From contig NZ_QGTR01000003.1 in assembly GCF_003182275.1 (NCBI RefSeq), positions 496,001-560,000 of the forward strand: 64,000 nt of DNA. The letters are read 5' to 3'. The first letter of the stretch is position 1; each line of letters opens with the position of its first letter. This document shows positions 1 to 8,441 of the stretch, in pieces. This stretch comes from Hoeflea marina. Lineage in GTDB: Bacteria; Pseudomonadota; Alphaproteobacteria; Rhizobiales; Rhizobiaceae. Below the pieces are notes generated by a model. It was not told where the DNA came from, ran no database searches, and worked only from the letters and a program-made list of their open reading frames with translations. Made by a program: the position numbers and the translations under genes.

Positions 1-719
1 GAGCGGCCAACTATGTCCGGATGGTTAGCGACGACCAGTTCTGGAACGGCCTCACCATCACCGCCGCTCTCTACTTCCTGTCACTGGTCATGCAGCTCAT
101 CTGCGGCACGGCGCTGGCGCTGCTGCTCTTCCGCGCCAAGAAGCTGCCCGGCATCGTCCGGTCGCTGTTCATTTCGCCCTTCATGATGCCGCCGGTGGTG
201 GCGGGAATGATGTGGCTGGTAATTCTCGATCCGTCGCTGGGGGCTGCCAACTACATCCTCACCTCCTTCGGCCTGCCGCCGTCGGAATGGCTGGCCTCCC
301 CCGGCTTCGTGGTGCCGACGCTGGCGCTGATCGACACCTGGCAGTGGACCCCCTATGTGGCGCTGATCGTGCTGGGCGGGCTGCAATCCCTGCCGCCCAG
401 CGTCTACGAGGCGGCCGAGATCGACGGCGCCTCGAAGTTCAAGACGCTCTACCGCATCACACTGCCGCTGCTGTTGCCGACGCTGGTCACCGCCGCCGTG
501 CTGCGCAGCGTCGATCTGCTCCGCTTCTTCGACCTGATCTACATCACCACCCAGGGCGGGCCGGCCAACGCGTCCTCGACGCTCAACATCTACGGCTTCC
601 GCACCGGTTTCGAATTCTTCCAGCTGGGCTACGCCAGCGCGCTGATGGTGACGCTGTCGGTCATCGTCTTTGGCGCAGTGCTGGTGCTCAACCGGCTCCG
701 CACCGCCGTGGCCTGGTAG
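1..719 (+). CDS. Sugar ABC transporter permease (MalF/UgpA type), 5' truncated
   Basis: Inner-membrane subunit of a carbohydrate (CUT1-type) ABC importer. The reading frame is open to the left edge of the window (codons before the first in-window ATG at 21 read AANYVR), so the true start lies outside. The visible part has several hydrophobic segments and the EAA loop that contacts the ATPase (EAAEIDGASKFKTLYRITLP, about residues 131-150 counting from the ATG at 21). It is followed 11 bases later by a second permease and further on by the matching ATPase. The binding protein is not in the window and presumably lies upstream. The neighbouring kinase and aldolase suggest the cargo is a sugar, possibly a sulfosugar (inference). 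Confidence 0.93.
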   Translation, partial: AANYVRMVSDDQFWNGLTITAALYFLSLVMQLICGTALALLLFRAKKLPGIVRSLFISPFMMPPVVAGMMWLVILDPSLGAANYILTSFGLPPSEWLASPGFVVPTLALIDTWQWTPYVALIVLGGLQSLPPSVYEAAEIDGASKFKTLYRITLPLLLPTLVTAAVLRSVDLLRFFDLIYITTQGGPANASSTLNIYGFRTGFEFFQLGYASALMVTLSVIVFGAVLVLNRLRTAVAW

Positions 720-730
720 GAGGGCGCCCC

Positions 731-1558
731 ATGACCGATCTCGCTTCAAACGACCGCTGGTTCAGCCGCCTCAACACGCTGCTGCTGATCCTCGCCGGAA
801 TCATCGTCATCACGCCCACAGCATGGATGGTGCTGTCGTCCTTCAAGCAGTCCTTCGAGGTCACGGCCTATCCGCCGACGCTGTTCTTCAGCCCGACGCT
901 CGACAATTACCGGTCGCTGTCGGACACCACGCCGTTTCCGCAATACGCGCTCAACAGCATGATCGTCACGGTCGGCTCGACGAGCCTCGGCCTGCTGCTG
1001 GGCGCGCCCGCCGCCTTCGTCGCCTCCTGGACCCGCATCACCTGGCCGGCGGTCGTCACGCTGGTTGCCCGGATGGCGCCCGGCACGCTGTTCCTGCTTC
1101 CCTGGTACCTGATGTTCCGCCAGTTCGACATGATCGGCAGCTACTGGGCGCTGATCCTGACCCATGCGGTCATCACCATGCCGATCGTCATCTGGGTACT
1201 GCTGCCGTTCTTCGACAACATTCCCCGCAGCGTCTACGAGGCAGCACAGGTCGACGGCTGCTCGCCGTTCAGGATCTTCTACCGCATCGCCCTGCCGCTG
1301 GTCAGTTCGGGCCTCGCCGTCTCGGCCATCCTCGCCTTCGTCTTCTCGTGGAACTACTTCCTGTTCTCGCTGGTGCTGTCGAACTCCGACACCAAGACGC
1401 TGATTGCCGCGTCCTTCAATTTCATCGGCGAAGGCTCGACCAACTGGGGCGGGCTGATGGCCGCCGCCACGCTGATCGCCCTCCCGCCGCTGATTCTTGC
1501 AACCATTGTCCAGCGCTGGCTGATTTCGGGCCTGACGCTCGGCGCCGTGAAAGGCTGA
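731..1558 (+). CDS. Sugar ABC transporter permease (MalG/UgpE type)
   Basis: Second inner-membrane subunit of the carbohydrate ABC importer, 275 residues. The start at 731 was chosen because it gives the usual short cytoplasmic N-terminus before the first membrane helix (LLLILAGIIVITPTAWMVL) and has a GGAGGG-like ribosome site just upstream. The EAA loop is clear (SVYEAAQVDGCSPFRIFYRI), and about six membrane segments are visible, as is usual for the family. It lies 11 bases after the first permease and 4 bases before the alcohol dehydrogenase, so all are one transcript. Confidence 0.93.
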   Translation: MTDLASNDRWFSRLNTLLLILAGIIVITPTAWMVLSSFKQSFEVTAYPPTLFFSPTLDNYRSLSDTTPFPQYALNSMIVTVGSTSLGLLLGAPAAFVASWTRITWPAVVTLVARMAPGTLFLLPWYLMFRQFDMIGSYWALILTHAVITMPIVIWVLLPFFDNIPRSVYEAAQVDGCSPFRIFYRIALPLVSSGLAVSAILAFVFSWNYFLFSLVLSNSDTKTLIAASFNFIGEGSTNWGGLMAAATLIALPPLILATIVQRWLISGLTLGAVKG

Positions 1559-1562
1559 TTGA

Positions 1563-2567
1563 ATGTCCAACCTGCACCCGAACATGCGCGCGGCCGATTT
1601 TCACGGCGACGACCGGATCACCATCGAAACAAGGCCCCGTCCCGAGGCGGGCGAAGGCGAGGCGCTGGTCCGCGTCCTGCGCACGGCCCTGTGCGGCTCG
1701 GACTTCAAGCTGTGGCACAAGGGATCGGAACACATTGCGGGCCACGAGATCTTCGGCCGTGTCGATCACCCCGGCCACGCGCTCGACGGTCGCCGCTGCG
1801 CCGTCTACATCCCGCTGCATTGCGGCCACTGCCAGCCCTGCCGCGACGGCAACACGCAGATGTGCATCACCGTGTCCTCGCTGATCGGGTGGAACCGCGA
1901 CGGCGGCTATTGCGAATACGTCGCCGTGCCCGACAACTGCCTGCTGCCGGTGCCCGACGACATCGAGGACAACCTGGCGCCGCTGCTGCTCGACACCATC
2001 GGCACGTCGGCGCATGCCGTGCGCGAGGCGAGCCGCTTCCTGCCCGCGGGCGCGGATCCCGAGGTGCTGGTCACCGGCGCGGGCCCCGTCGGCCTCGGCG
2101 TGGTGCTCGCCCTCAAGGCGCTCGGCTTCCATCGCGTCTTCGTCTCCGATCCCAATGCCGAGAGGCTGGCCATCGCCGTCGATTTCGGCGCCGCCGCCCA
2201 TCCGGTGGGCAGCCGCGACAGGCAGTTCCTGCTCATCGTCGAGTGCTCCGGCGCCCATCCCGCGCGCAATCTCGCCATCGAGCTGGTGCTGCCCAAGGGC
2301 GTCATCGTGCTGGTGGGCGAGAACGCCGCGCCATGGACCATCACCGAGGACAAGGTCTTCCGTCGCAAGGACTTCATCATGCTGCGCACCTTTTATTTCC
2401 CCAAGGGCGATCTCGACGCCAATGTCGAGCTGCTGCGCCGGAACCGGGACAGCTATGCCCGCCTGGTGGACGAGTCATTCGGGCTAGAGTCGCTGCCCGA
2501 GCGCTTCGCCAATTTCGCCGCAGGCCGGTCGATCAAGCCGGTTCTGAGCTTCGAGGAGACACGCTGA
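1563..2567 (+). CDS. Zinc-dependent medium-chain alcohol dehydrogenase
   Basis: Member of the medium-chain dehydrogenase/reductase family (sorbitol/threonine/idonate dehydrogenase group), 334 residues. The N-terminal GroES-like domain carries the catalytic zinc Cys-Gly-Ser-Asp (CGSDF) and a Gly-His-Glu (AGHEIFG). The structural-zinc lobe has four cysteines (CGHCQPCRDGNTQMC). A Rossmann NAD(P) loop follows (VTGAGPVGLGVVLALKALG). It sits between the transporter permeases and their ATPase and overlaps the ATPase gene by one base (TGATG), so it is cotranscribed. It probably oxidises or reduces a hydroxyl of the imported sugar or a derived polyol. The substrate cannot be read from the sequence. 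Such an enzyme is not part of the standard sulfo-EMP pathway, which makes its presence here notable. Confidence 0.9.
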   Translation: MSNLHPNMRAADFHGDDRITIETRPRPEAGEGEALVRVLRTALCGSDFKLWHKGSEHIAGHEIFGRVDHPGHALDGRRCAVYIPLHCGHCQPCRDGNTQMCITVSSLIGWNRDGGYCEYVAVPDNCLLPVPDDIEDNLAPLLLDTIGTSAHAVREASRFLPAGADPEVLVTGAGPVGLGVVLALKALGFHRVFVSDPNAERLAIAVDFGAAAHPVGSRDRQFLLIVECSGAHPARNLAIELVLPKGVIVLVGENAAPWTITEDKVFRRKDFIMLRTFYFPKGDLDANVELLRRNRDSYARLVDESFGLESLPERFANFAAGRSIKPVLSFEETR

Positions 2568-3646
2568 TGGCTTCGATTCGCATGCGCAACCTGGTCAAGC
2601 ACTATGGCAGCTTTCCTGTCATTCCCGGGCTGGACCTCGATATCGCCGACCACGAATTCGTCGTTCTGGTGGGCCCTTCCGGCTGCGGCAAGTCGACCCT
2701 GCTGCGGGTGCTGGCCGGGCTCGAAAGCATCAACAGCGGCGACCTGTTCATCGGCGATGTCCGGGTCAACGACGTGCAGGCCGCCAAGCGCGACATCGCC
2801 ATGGTCTTCCAGGACTACGCGCTCTACCCGCACATGACGGTCCGCCAGAACATGGCGTTCGCGCTGGAAATGCGCGGCATGAAGAAGCCCGAGATCGACG
2901 AGCGGGTCGCCAGTGCCGCGGCCATGCTCGACATCGAGAGCTTTCTCGACCGCAGGCCCAAGGCGCTGTCAGGGGGCCAGCGCCAGCGCGTCGCCATGGG
3001 CCGCGCCATCGTCCGCGACCCCAAGGTGTTCCTGTTCGACGAACCGCTGTCCAATCTCGACGCCAAGCTGCGCGCCCAGGTGCGCGCCGAGATCAAGGCG
3101 CTGTCGCAGAAGCTGCGCACCACCATGGTCTTCGTCACCCACGACCAGATCGAGGCCATGACCATGGCCGATCGCATCGTGGTGATGAAGGCCGGCGTGA
3201 TCCAGCAGGTCGGCACCCCGGAGGAAGTCTACGAGCGGCCCGAGAACATGTTCGTGGCCGGCTTCATCGGCTCTCCGGCCATGAACTTCCTGCCGGTGAC
3301 GATCGACGGCGAAACGCTGCGCCTCAAGGACGGCACCAGCTTTTCGGCAACCGGGCTTTTCGCCGCCGACGCGCTCGCCCGCGCCAGCAGGGGCGATGCC
3401 TGCCTCGGCGTCCGCCCGGAGCATCTCATGGTCTCGCCCGACAAGCCCTCGGCGCTCGACATTGAGGTCAGCCTCGTCGAGCCGCTGGGTTCGGACACGC
3501 TGGTCCATTTCCAGCTGGGCGGAGTGGCCTGCATCGGCCGTGTCTCGCCCGACCTGCGTCCCCGCCCCGGCGACCGTCTGCCGCTGCTGCCCGCTGCCGG
3601 CAAGGCTCACCTGTTCGACCAGACCACCGGCGAAGCATTCCGCTAG
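2567..3646 (+). CDS. Sugar ABC transporter ATP-binding protein (MalK/UgpC type)
   Basis: ATPase that powers the sugar importer, 359 residues, cytoplasmic and peripheral to the membrane. Walker A is GPSGCGKST (residues 36-44), the signature is LSGGQRQR, Walker B ends in LFDEPLSNLDA, and the switch His follows in VFVTHDQ. The C-terminal 120 residues are the TOBE/MalK-type regulatory domain. The start overlaps the stop of the alcohol dehydrogenase gene (TGATG), which indicates translational coupling. Confidence 0.95.
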   Translation: MASIRMRNLVKHYGSFPVIPGLDLDIADHEFVVLVGPSGCGKSTLLRVLAGLESINSGDLFIGDVRVNDVQAAKRDIAMVFQDYALYPHMTVRQNMAFALEMRGMKKPEIDERVASAAAMLDIESFLDRRPKALSGGQRQRVAMGRAIVRDPKVFLFDEPLSNLDAKLRAQVRAEIKALSQKLRTTMVFVTHDQIEAMTMADRIVVMKAGVIQQVGTPEEVYERPENMFVAGFIGSPAMNFLPVTIDGETLRLKDGTSFSATGLFAADALARASRGDACLGVRPEHLMVSPDKPSALDIEVSLVEPLGSDTLVHFQLGGVACIGRVSPDLRPRPGDRLPLLPAAGKAHLFDQTTGEAFR

Positions 3647-3664
3647 ACATTCAAGGACACCGCA

Positions 3665-5125
3665 ATGACCGATATCGGGCTCACCGACCCCAGCCTGCTC
3701 ACCCAGTCCTGCCTCGTGGACGGCAACTGGATTGCCGCCCGGCCGGGCGCGGGCATCGCCGTGCACAATCCCGCGACTGGCGCGCTGATCGCGGAAGTGC
3801 CGTCGCTGGACCTCGAACAGATCCGCACGGCCATCGACGCCGCGCACGGCGCACGCAAGGCCTGGGCCGGGCGGCCGGCCAAGGAGCGCGCCAATCTCAT
3901 CCGCCGCTGGTACGACCTGATCATCGCCAACGCCGACGACCTGGCGCGCATCCTCACCGCCGAGCAGGGCAAGCCGCTGGCAGAGGCCAGGGGCGAGATC
4001 GTCGCCAATGCCGCCTATCTCGAATGGTTCGCCGAAGAGGCCAAGCGCGTCTACGGCGACGTCATCCCGTCCCCAGCGGCCGACCGCCGCGTGATGGTGA
4101 TCAAGCAGCCGGTCGGGGTCTGCGTTGCCATCACACCGTGGAATTTCCCCAACGGCATGATCACCCGCAAGGCCGGGCCCGCTCTGGCAGCCGGTTGCCC
4201 GATCATCGTCAAGCCAGCCTCGCAGACGCCATTGTCGGCTCTGGCACTTGGCGTCCTCGCCGAGCGCGCGGGCATTCCCTCCGGCGTGTTTCAGGTGGTG
4301 ACCGGCAAGGCACGGGATCTCGGCGGCGAATTCTGCGCCAATCCGAAGGTCGCCAAGATCAGCTTCACCGGCTCGACCGAAGTCGGCCGTTGGCTGATCC
4401 GAGAGGGCGCCCACGACATCAAGCGGCTGTCGCTGGAGCTCGGCGGCAACGCCCCCTTCATCGTCTTCGAGGACGCCGACCTGGATGCTGCCGTCGATGG
4501 CGCGATGATCGCCAAATACCGCAATTCCGGCCAGACCTGTGTCTGCGCCAACCGCTTCTACGTCCACGAGAGCCTGATCGATGACTTTGCTGCAAGGTTG
4601 GCGAAGAAGGCGGCAGCGCTGAAAGTGGGGCATGGCAATGAGACCGGCGTCGAACAGGGGCCGCTGATCGACGAAGCCGCGGTTACCAAAATGGAGGTTC
4701 ACCTTGCCGACGCGCTTGCACACGGCGCGAAACTGGTAACCGGCGGCAAGCGCCATGCTCTCGGCGGCACCTTTTTCGAGCCGACAGTGATCAGCCATGC
4801 AGGACAACAGATGAAGCTAGCGCGCGAGGAGACCTTTGCGCCGCTGGCCGCGCTGATCCCGTTCTCAACCGAAGACGAGGTCATCGAGATGGCCAACGAC
4901 ACCGAGTTCGGTCTGGCCAGCTATTTCTACACCCGCGATCTCGCCCGCATGTTCCGGGTCTCCGAGGCGCTCGAAAGCGGCATTGTCGGCGTCAATTCCG
5001 GCCTGATCGCCAACGAGATGGCGCCCTTCGGCGGCTACAAGCAGTCAGGCATGGGCCGCGAGGGATCGAAATACGGCATCGAGGACTATCTCGAGATCAA
5101 ATATATCTGCGTCGCCGGCCTATGA
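3665..5125 (+). CDS. Aldehyde dehydrogenase, succinate-semialdehyde dehydrogenase-like; candidate sulfolactaldehyde dehydrogenase
   Basis: NAD(P)-dependent aldehyde dehydrogenase of the GabD group, 486 residues, the full family length. The catalytic Glu is E258 in LELGG and the nucleophilic Cys is C292 in NSGQTCVCANR. Asn160 of the PWNFP motif and the cofactor motif FTGSTEVG are present. GabD-like enzymes are known to oxidise sulfolactaldehyde to sulfolactate in some sulfoglycolytic bacteria. Next to a YihV-like kinase and a LacD/YihT-like aldolase, that role is a reasonable inference here. Alternatives are succinate semialdehyde or another C3-C5 aldehyde. The following kinase overlaps it by four bases (ATGA). 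Confidence 0.9.
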   Translation: MTDIGLTDPSLLTQSCLVDGNWIAARPGAGIAVHNPATGALIAEVPSLDLEQIRTAIDAAHGARKAWAGRPAKERANLIRRWYDLIIANADDLARILTAEQGKPLAEARGEIVANAAYLEWFAEEAKRVYGDVIPSPAADRRVMVIKQPVGVCVAITPWNFPNGMITRKAGPALAAGCPIIVKPASQTPLSALALGVLAERAGIPSGVFQVVTGKARDLGGEFCANPKVAKISFTGSTEVGRWLIREGAHDIKRLSLELGGNAPFIVFEDADLDAAVDGAMIAKYRNSGQTCVCANRFYVHESLIDDFAARLAKKAAALKVGHGNETGVEQGPLIDEAAVTKMEVHLADALAHGAKLVTGGKRHALGGTFFEPTVISHAGQQMKLAREETFAPLAALIPFSTEDEVIEMANDTEFGLASYFYTRDLARMFRVSEALESGIVGVNSGLIANEMAPFGGYKQSGMGREGSKYGIEDYLEIKYICVAGL

Positions 5126-6042
5126 GCGCGTTTCCTCCCCGCGACCCGAACGAGATGCCACATGTCGCCTGCATAGGGCTTTCGGCGCTGGACTATATCT
5201 GGACCGTGCCGCGGCTCGCGGACGAGGGCAAGATGCGCGCCGACAGCTTCGCCACCAAGGGCGGAGGCATGGCGGCGACGGCGGCGGTCGCGGTGGCACG
5301 GCTCGGCGGCCACGCCCGGTTCCTGGGCCGGGCCGGCGCCGATCCGGAGGGTCGCTTCATGCGCGACGCGCTGGAAGCCGAGCGGGTCGACGTCTCGGCG
5401 TTCCGGCTGTTCGAGGACGGCCGTTCGTCGATCTCCAGCGTCTGGGTCGACCGCACGGGTGAGCGCCGCATCGTCAATTTCCGCGGCTCCGGGCTGCCGT
5501 CCGATGCCGGCTGGCTGCCGCTGGCCGACATCGGCCGGTGCGGCGCAGTGCTGTCGGACCCGCGATGGCCGGAGGGCACCGAGGCGGCCTTCGCCGCGGC
5601 GCGCGCCGCAGGCATTCCCACCGTGCTCGATGCCGACATGGCCGATGCCGACATCTTCGAGCGGCTGCTGCCGCTGACCGACCACGCGATCTTTTCCGAG
5701 CCGGCGCTGCATGCCTTTGCTGGCCCAGAGGATCCGCTGGCCCGGGTGGCCGCCCATGGCTGCCGGGTGACGGCGGTGACGCGCGGCGGCCAGGGCGTCG
5801 ACTGGATCGAGGCCGGCGAACGCCACCACGCCGACGCCTTTCCGGTGGCCGCCATCGACACCACCGGCGCCGGCGACGTCTTCCACGGCGCCTATGCCTT
5901 TGCCATCGCCGCCCGGGCGGACAGCCGGGAGGCGATGTCCTTCGCGGCGGCGGCGGCCGCCCTCAAATGCACCCGGCCCGACGGCCGCAGCGGCATTCCC
6001 AACCTGCAAGACACGATTCAACTATGGAGAAGCAGACTATGA
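5122..6042 (+). CDS. PfkB-family sugar kinase, YihV-like (candidate 6-deoxy-6-sulfofructose kinase)
   Basis: Ribokinase/PfkB-family kinase, 306 residues, or 295 if the in-frame ATG at 5155 is used. The ATP-site motif DTTGAGDVFHG holds the catalytic Asp (D252), and GGGMAATAA is the N-terminal family motif. By eye it aligns along its whole length with E. coli YihV, the sulfofructose kinase, including DHAIFSEPAL and ALKCTRPDGRSGIP near the C-terminus. The three YihV residues that I recall as sulfonate-contacting (Lys27, Asn109, Arg138) line up with Lys37 (EGK), Asn119 (RIVN) and Arg148 (DPRW) here. This supports phosphorylation of sulfofructose, but the alignment was made without tools. The gene is coupled to its neighbours by ATGA overlaps on both sides. 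Confidence 0.88.
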   Translation: MSAFPPRDPNEMPHVACIGLSALDYIWTVPRLADEGKMRADSFATKGGGMAATAAVAVARLGGHARFLGRAGADPEGRFMRDALEAERVDVSAFRLFEDGRSSISSVWVDRTGERRIVNFRGSGLPSDAGWLPLADIGRCGAVLSDPRWPEGTEAAFAAARAAGIPTVLDADMADADIFERLLPLTDHAIFSEPALHAFAGPEDPLARVAAHGCRVTAVTRGGQGVDWIEAGERHHADAFPVAAIDTTGAGDVFHGAYAFAIAARADSREAMSFAAAAAALKCTRPDGRSGIPNLQDTIQLWRSRL

Positions 6043-7076
6043 GCACGATCGGCAAAATGCGCGCCCTCACGCGGATGGCGAACGCAGACGGGTATTTCAC
6101 CATGGTGGCGCTGGACCAGCGGCCGCCGATGATCGGCGCGATCTCCAAGGCCCGCGGCATCGCCCCCGAGGCCGTCAGCTTCGCCGACATGCTTTCGGCC
6201 AAGCGGATGATCGTCAAGGCGCTGGGCGATGCGGCAAGCTCGATGCTGTTTGATCCCAATTACGCCATTCCGGCGGCCATCGACATCCTGCCCTCCAAGA
6301 CCGGCCTGATCGTCACCCTGGAAGAGCACCGCTTCGAGGACACGCCGACGGGCCGCAAGGGCCGCGCCATCGACAACTGGAGCGTCGAGAAGATCCGCCG
6401 CATGGGCGGCAACGGCGTCAAGCTGCTGGTCTGGTACCGCCCCGACGCCAGCCGGGACGTGCTCGACCACCAGCAGGCCTTCGTCCGCGCCGTCGGAGCC
6501 GAATGCCGCCGCTACGACATTCCCTTCGTGCTCGAACTGCTGGTCTACCCCTTCCCCAGCAGCGCCAGCCACACCACCGACTATGTCGAATCCGCCGACA
6601 AGAAGGCCGAGATGGTCATCGAGAGCGTGCGCGAATTCGCCAAGCCCGAATACGGCGTCGATCTCTACAAGCTGGAGACGCCGCTGCCGGCCGCGTCGCT
6701 GCCTGAGATCGGCGACAGCGCGGCCTCGCGCACGGCGGCGGCCGAGTTTGAGACCATCGGCAGGATCTGCCGCGATGCCGGAATTCCCTGGGTGCTGCTG
6801 TCGGGCGGCGCGACCCAGGAACAGTTCGAGCGGGTGCTCGGCTACTCCTATGCCGCCGGCGCCCAGGGCTACCTCGCCGGACGCACGATCTGGCTCGATG
6901 CCATCGAGACCCACTTTCCCGACGAGGCGAAGGTCATGGCGGCCTTGAAGGCCGATGGACTCGAGCGGCTCCGGGCGCTCGAAGAACTGACCCGGGCCAA
7001 GGCCGAGCCGTGGACGGCCAGGTATGACATCGACGGCATCACCCGCGAAGGCGGCTTTGCCGCAGCCTATTGCTGA
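6039..7076 (+). CDS. Class I aldolase of the LacD/YihT family (candidate sulfofructose-1-phosphate aldolase)
   Basis: Predicted 345-residue TIM-barrel aldolase related to tagatose-1,6-bisphosphate aldolase LacD and to YihT, which cleaves 6-deoxy-6-sulfofructose 1-phosphate to DHAP and sulfolactaldehyde. The Schiff-base lysine is expected at K211 (DLYKLETP, matching DLYKVEMP in YihT). The phosphate-binding region PWVLLSGG and AGRTIW also matches. The start at 6039 is preferred over the in-frame ATG at 6024 because GGAG at 6026-6029 is well placed and the start overlaps the kinase stop (ATGA). It is the last gene of the operon and is followed by a strong inverted repeat at 7227-7264. Confidence 0.88.
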   Translation: MSTIGKMRALTRMANADGYFTMVALDQRPPMIGAISKARGIAPEAVSFADMLSAKRMIVKALGDAASSMLFDPNYAIPAAIDILPSKTGLIVTLEEHRFEDTPTGRKGRAIDNWSVEKIRRMGGNGVKLLVWYRPDASRDVLDHQQAFVRAVGAECRRYDIPFVLELLVYPFPSSASHTTDYVESADKKAEMVIESVREFAKPEYGVDLYKLETPLPAASLPEIGDSAASRTAAAEFETIGRICRDAGIPWVLLSGGATQEQFERVLGYSYAAGAQGYLAGRTIWLDAIETHFPDEAKVMAALKADGLERLRALEELTRAKAEPWTARYDIDGITREGGFAAAYC

Positions 7077-7226
7077 GGCGACCGAGTCGGCGCACCGCGC
7101 CGTCGGACGGGAACTGCATCGTCCCATGCCGTGATGAGATGACGACAGGCATGGGATGAGGCGGGCCCCGCCTGTCACGGCTGCTCCGCACACGCCTGGT
7201 GCGGCGCGGCCGGACCACCGGGCACT

Positions 7227-7264
7227 AAGCACATCGCGTGAATTCAGATTCACGCGACGTGCTT
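7227..7264. terminator. Long inverted repeat between convergent genes, probable bidirectional terminator or palindromic repeat element
   Basis: Arms 7227-7243 and 7248-7264 pair over 17 bases with one mismatch around the loop TCAG; the core reads TCGCGTGAAT...ATTCACGCGA. It lies between the aldolase gene (plus) and the NTF2-like gene (minus). There is no long T-tract, so it may instead be a small dispersed palindromic element of the kind scattered through rhizobial genomes. I see no second copy in this window. Confidence 0.5.
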
Positions 7265-7327
7265 TAGCGCTCTGTGCGTATGCATGCCGTGGTCCCGAGA
7301 CCGCTGCGCACTTTCGGGCGACATGCA

Positions 7328-7741
7328 TTAGGCCGCAGCCATCGCCATGGCCGAAAGGTGTTCGTGAACGGCCAGCCAGCGGCCGCCGGGCTCGCGGGCA
7401 AAGACGATCGTCTCGCGCTCGCTGCTGGTCGTGGTGCTTCCGGCAATCGACACATCGGTTTCCACGGCATGGGTGAAGATGGCCACGTCGCCGGCAAGCT
7501 GGACCTTGCGTTCGCTCGAACGGCATCCGAGCACCCGGAAGCCGTCACGGCTTTCCCACAGCGACCACACGGCTTCATATTCCGCACGGTTGGCGAGCGT
7601 CCGGTCGAGCGTGTGGAAGACGAAGGTTGCGGCCGGCGAGAATGCCTCGAAATAGGCCTTGCGGTCATGGGCGCCGAAGGCGCGCACAAGCGCGTCCGCG
7701 GCCGCCAGCACCGTGGTCGGGATATCGGTCGTGTCGGTCAT
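7328..7741 (-). CDS. NTF2/SnoaL-like (DUF4440-type) small protein
   Basis: A 137-residue protein of the cone-shaped NTF2-like fold, as judged from the pattern of an N-terminal helix (VLAAADALVRAFGAHDRKAYFEAFSP) followed by beta strands (TFVFHT, VAIFTHAVET, ETIVFAREPGGRWLAVHEHLS). This fold is used by small enzymes and by ligand-binding proteins, so no reaction can be assigned. ATG 7741 was chosen because GAAAGAAG lies ahead of it; an upstream TTG at 7768 is less likely. It lies just behind the TetR gene on the same strand and is probably cotranscribed with it. A link to the divergent transporter is likely but unproven. Confidence 0.75.
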   Translation of the reverse strand: MTDTTDIPTTVLAAADALVRAFGAHDRKAYFEAFSPAATFVFHTLDRTLANRAEYEAVWSLWESRDGFRVLGCRSSERKVQLAGDVAIFTHAVETDVSIAGSTTTSSERETIVFAREPGGRWLAVHEHLSAMAMAAA

Positions 7742-7764
7742 GGCTGGGCTTCTTTCAGGATGGG

Positions 7765-8391
7765 TCAAACGGCCTTGACGCTGCTGATCAGCGCGGCGAT
7801 GGGACGATGCTGCTCCGCGACGCGCAGCTTCAGCTCTTCCAGCGGCATCGAGTCCACCTTGCAGAACTCGATGAACATCATGTTGAGATTGTTGAAGATG
7901 ACTTCGCCGATGGCGCGGGAGTCGATGCCAACGATGATCACGCCGCGCTGCTGGAGCGTTTCAACGAGCTGAACCACCTGAGCGCACAATCGCTGATCGA
8001 GCTCGGTGTAGCGTTTCGAAAGCGGCGTTTCAGGCTGCTGGATCGAGGAGGCCATCGCCGTGCGCCACATCTCCTTGCTGAGATAGACGAGCGAGTGGTC
8101 GTAGTACTGGCCAATCAGGACGCGGAGCGCCTCGGCAACATTGAGCGGCGGGCTGGCGACAATCCTATCGCCGGCCTCCAGGACTTCTGTGACCTCCATG
8201 GAGACGGTGGCGACGAGGATGTCGCCCTTGTTCTCATAGTAGTTGTAGAGCGTGCCGACCGAGACCTCGGCCAGTTCGGCGATGTCCTCTATGCGGGCGC
8301 TGTCGTAGCCCTGAACGCGGAACAGCGTGGTGGCGGCCTCCAGGATGCGGCGATTCCGGTCGGCCTTCTGTCTGGCGCGCAGTCCTGTCAC
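7765..8391 (-). CDS. TetR/AcrR-family transcriptional regulator
   Basis: Predicted 208-residue one-domain repressor. The N-terminal helix-turn-helix is typical (ADRNRRILEAATTLFRVQGY, then IAELAEVSVGTLYNYYENKG). The remainder is a variable helical ligand-binding domain. The start at GTG 8391 is preferred because GGAGG sits five bases upstream. The longer in-frame form from ATG 8463 would add 24 residues and would run through the likely operator at 8453-8464. It is divergent from the transporter operon at 8551 and probably controls it. The ligand is unknown. Confidence 0.88.
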   Translation of the reverse strand: MTGLRARQKADRNRRILEAATTLFRVQGYDSARIEDIAELAEVSVGTLYNYYENKGDILVATVSMEVTEVLEAGDRIVASPPLNVAEALRVLIGQYYDHSLVYLSKEMWRTAMASSIQQPETPLSKRYTELDQRLCAQVVQLVETLQQRGVIIVGIDSRAIGEVIFNNLNMMFIEFCKVDSMPLEELKLRVAEQHRPIAALISSVKAV

Positions 8392-8441
8392 GGGACCCTC
8401 CACTGCAATCTCTTCAATATGAAATCTCCTCAAAAATGAAA

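Noticed and set aside
2969-4807. Minus-strand open frame of 612 codons across the ABC ATPase and aldehyde dehydrogenase genes
   Set aside because: It spans two well-supported plus-strand genes and shows no family motif. High GC content keeps such frames open.
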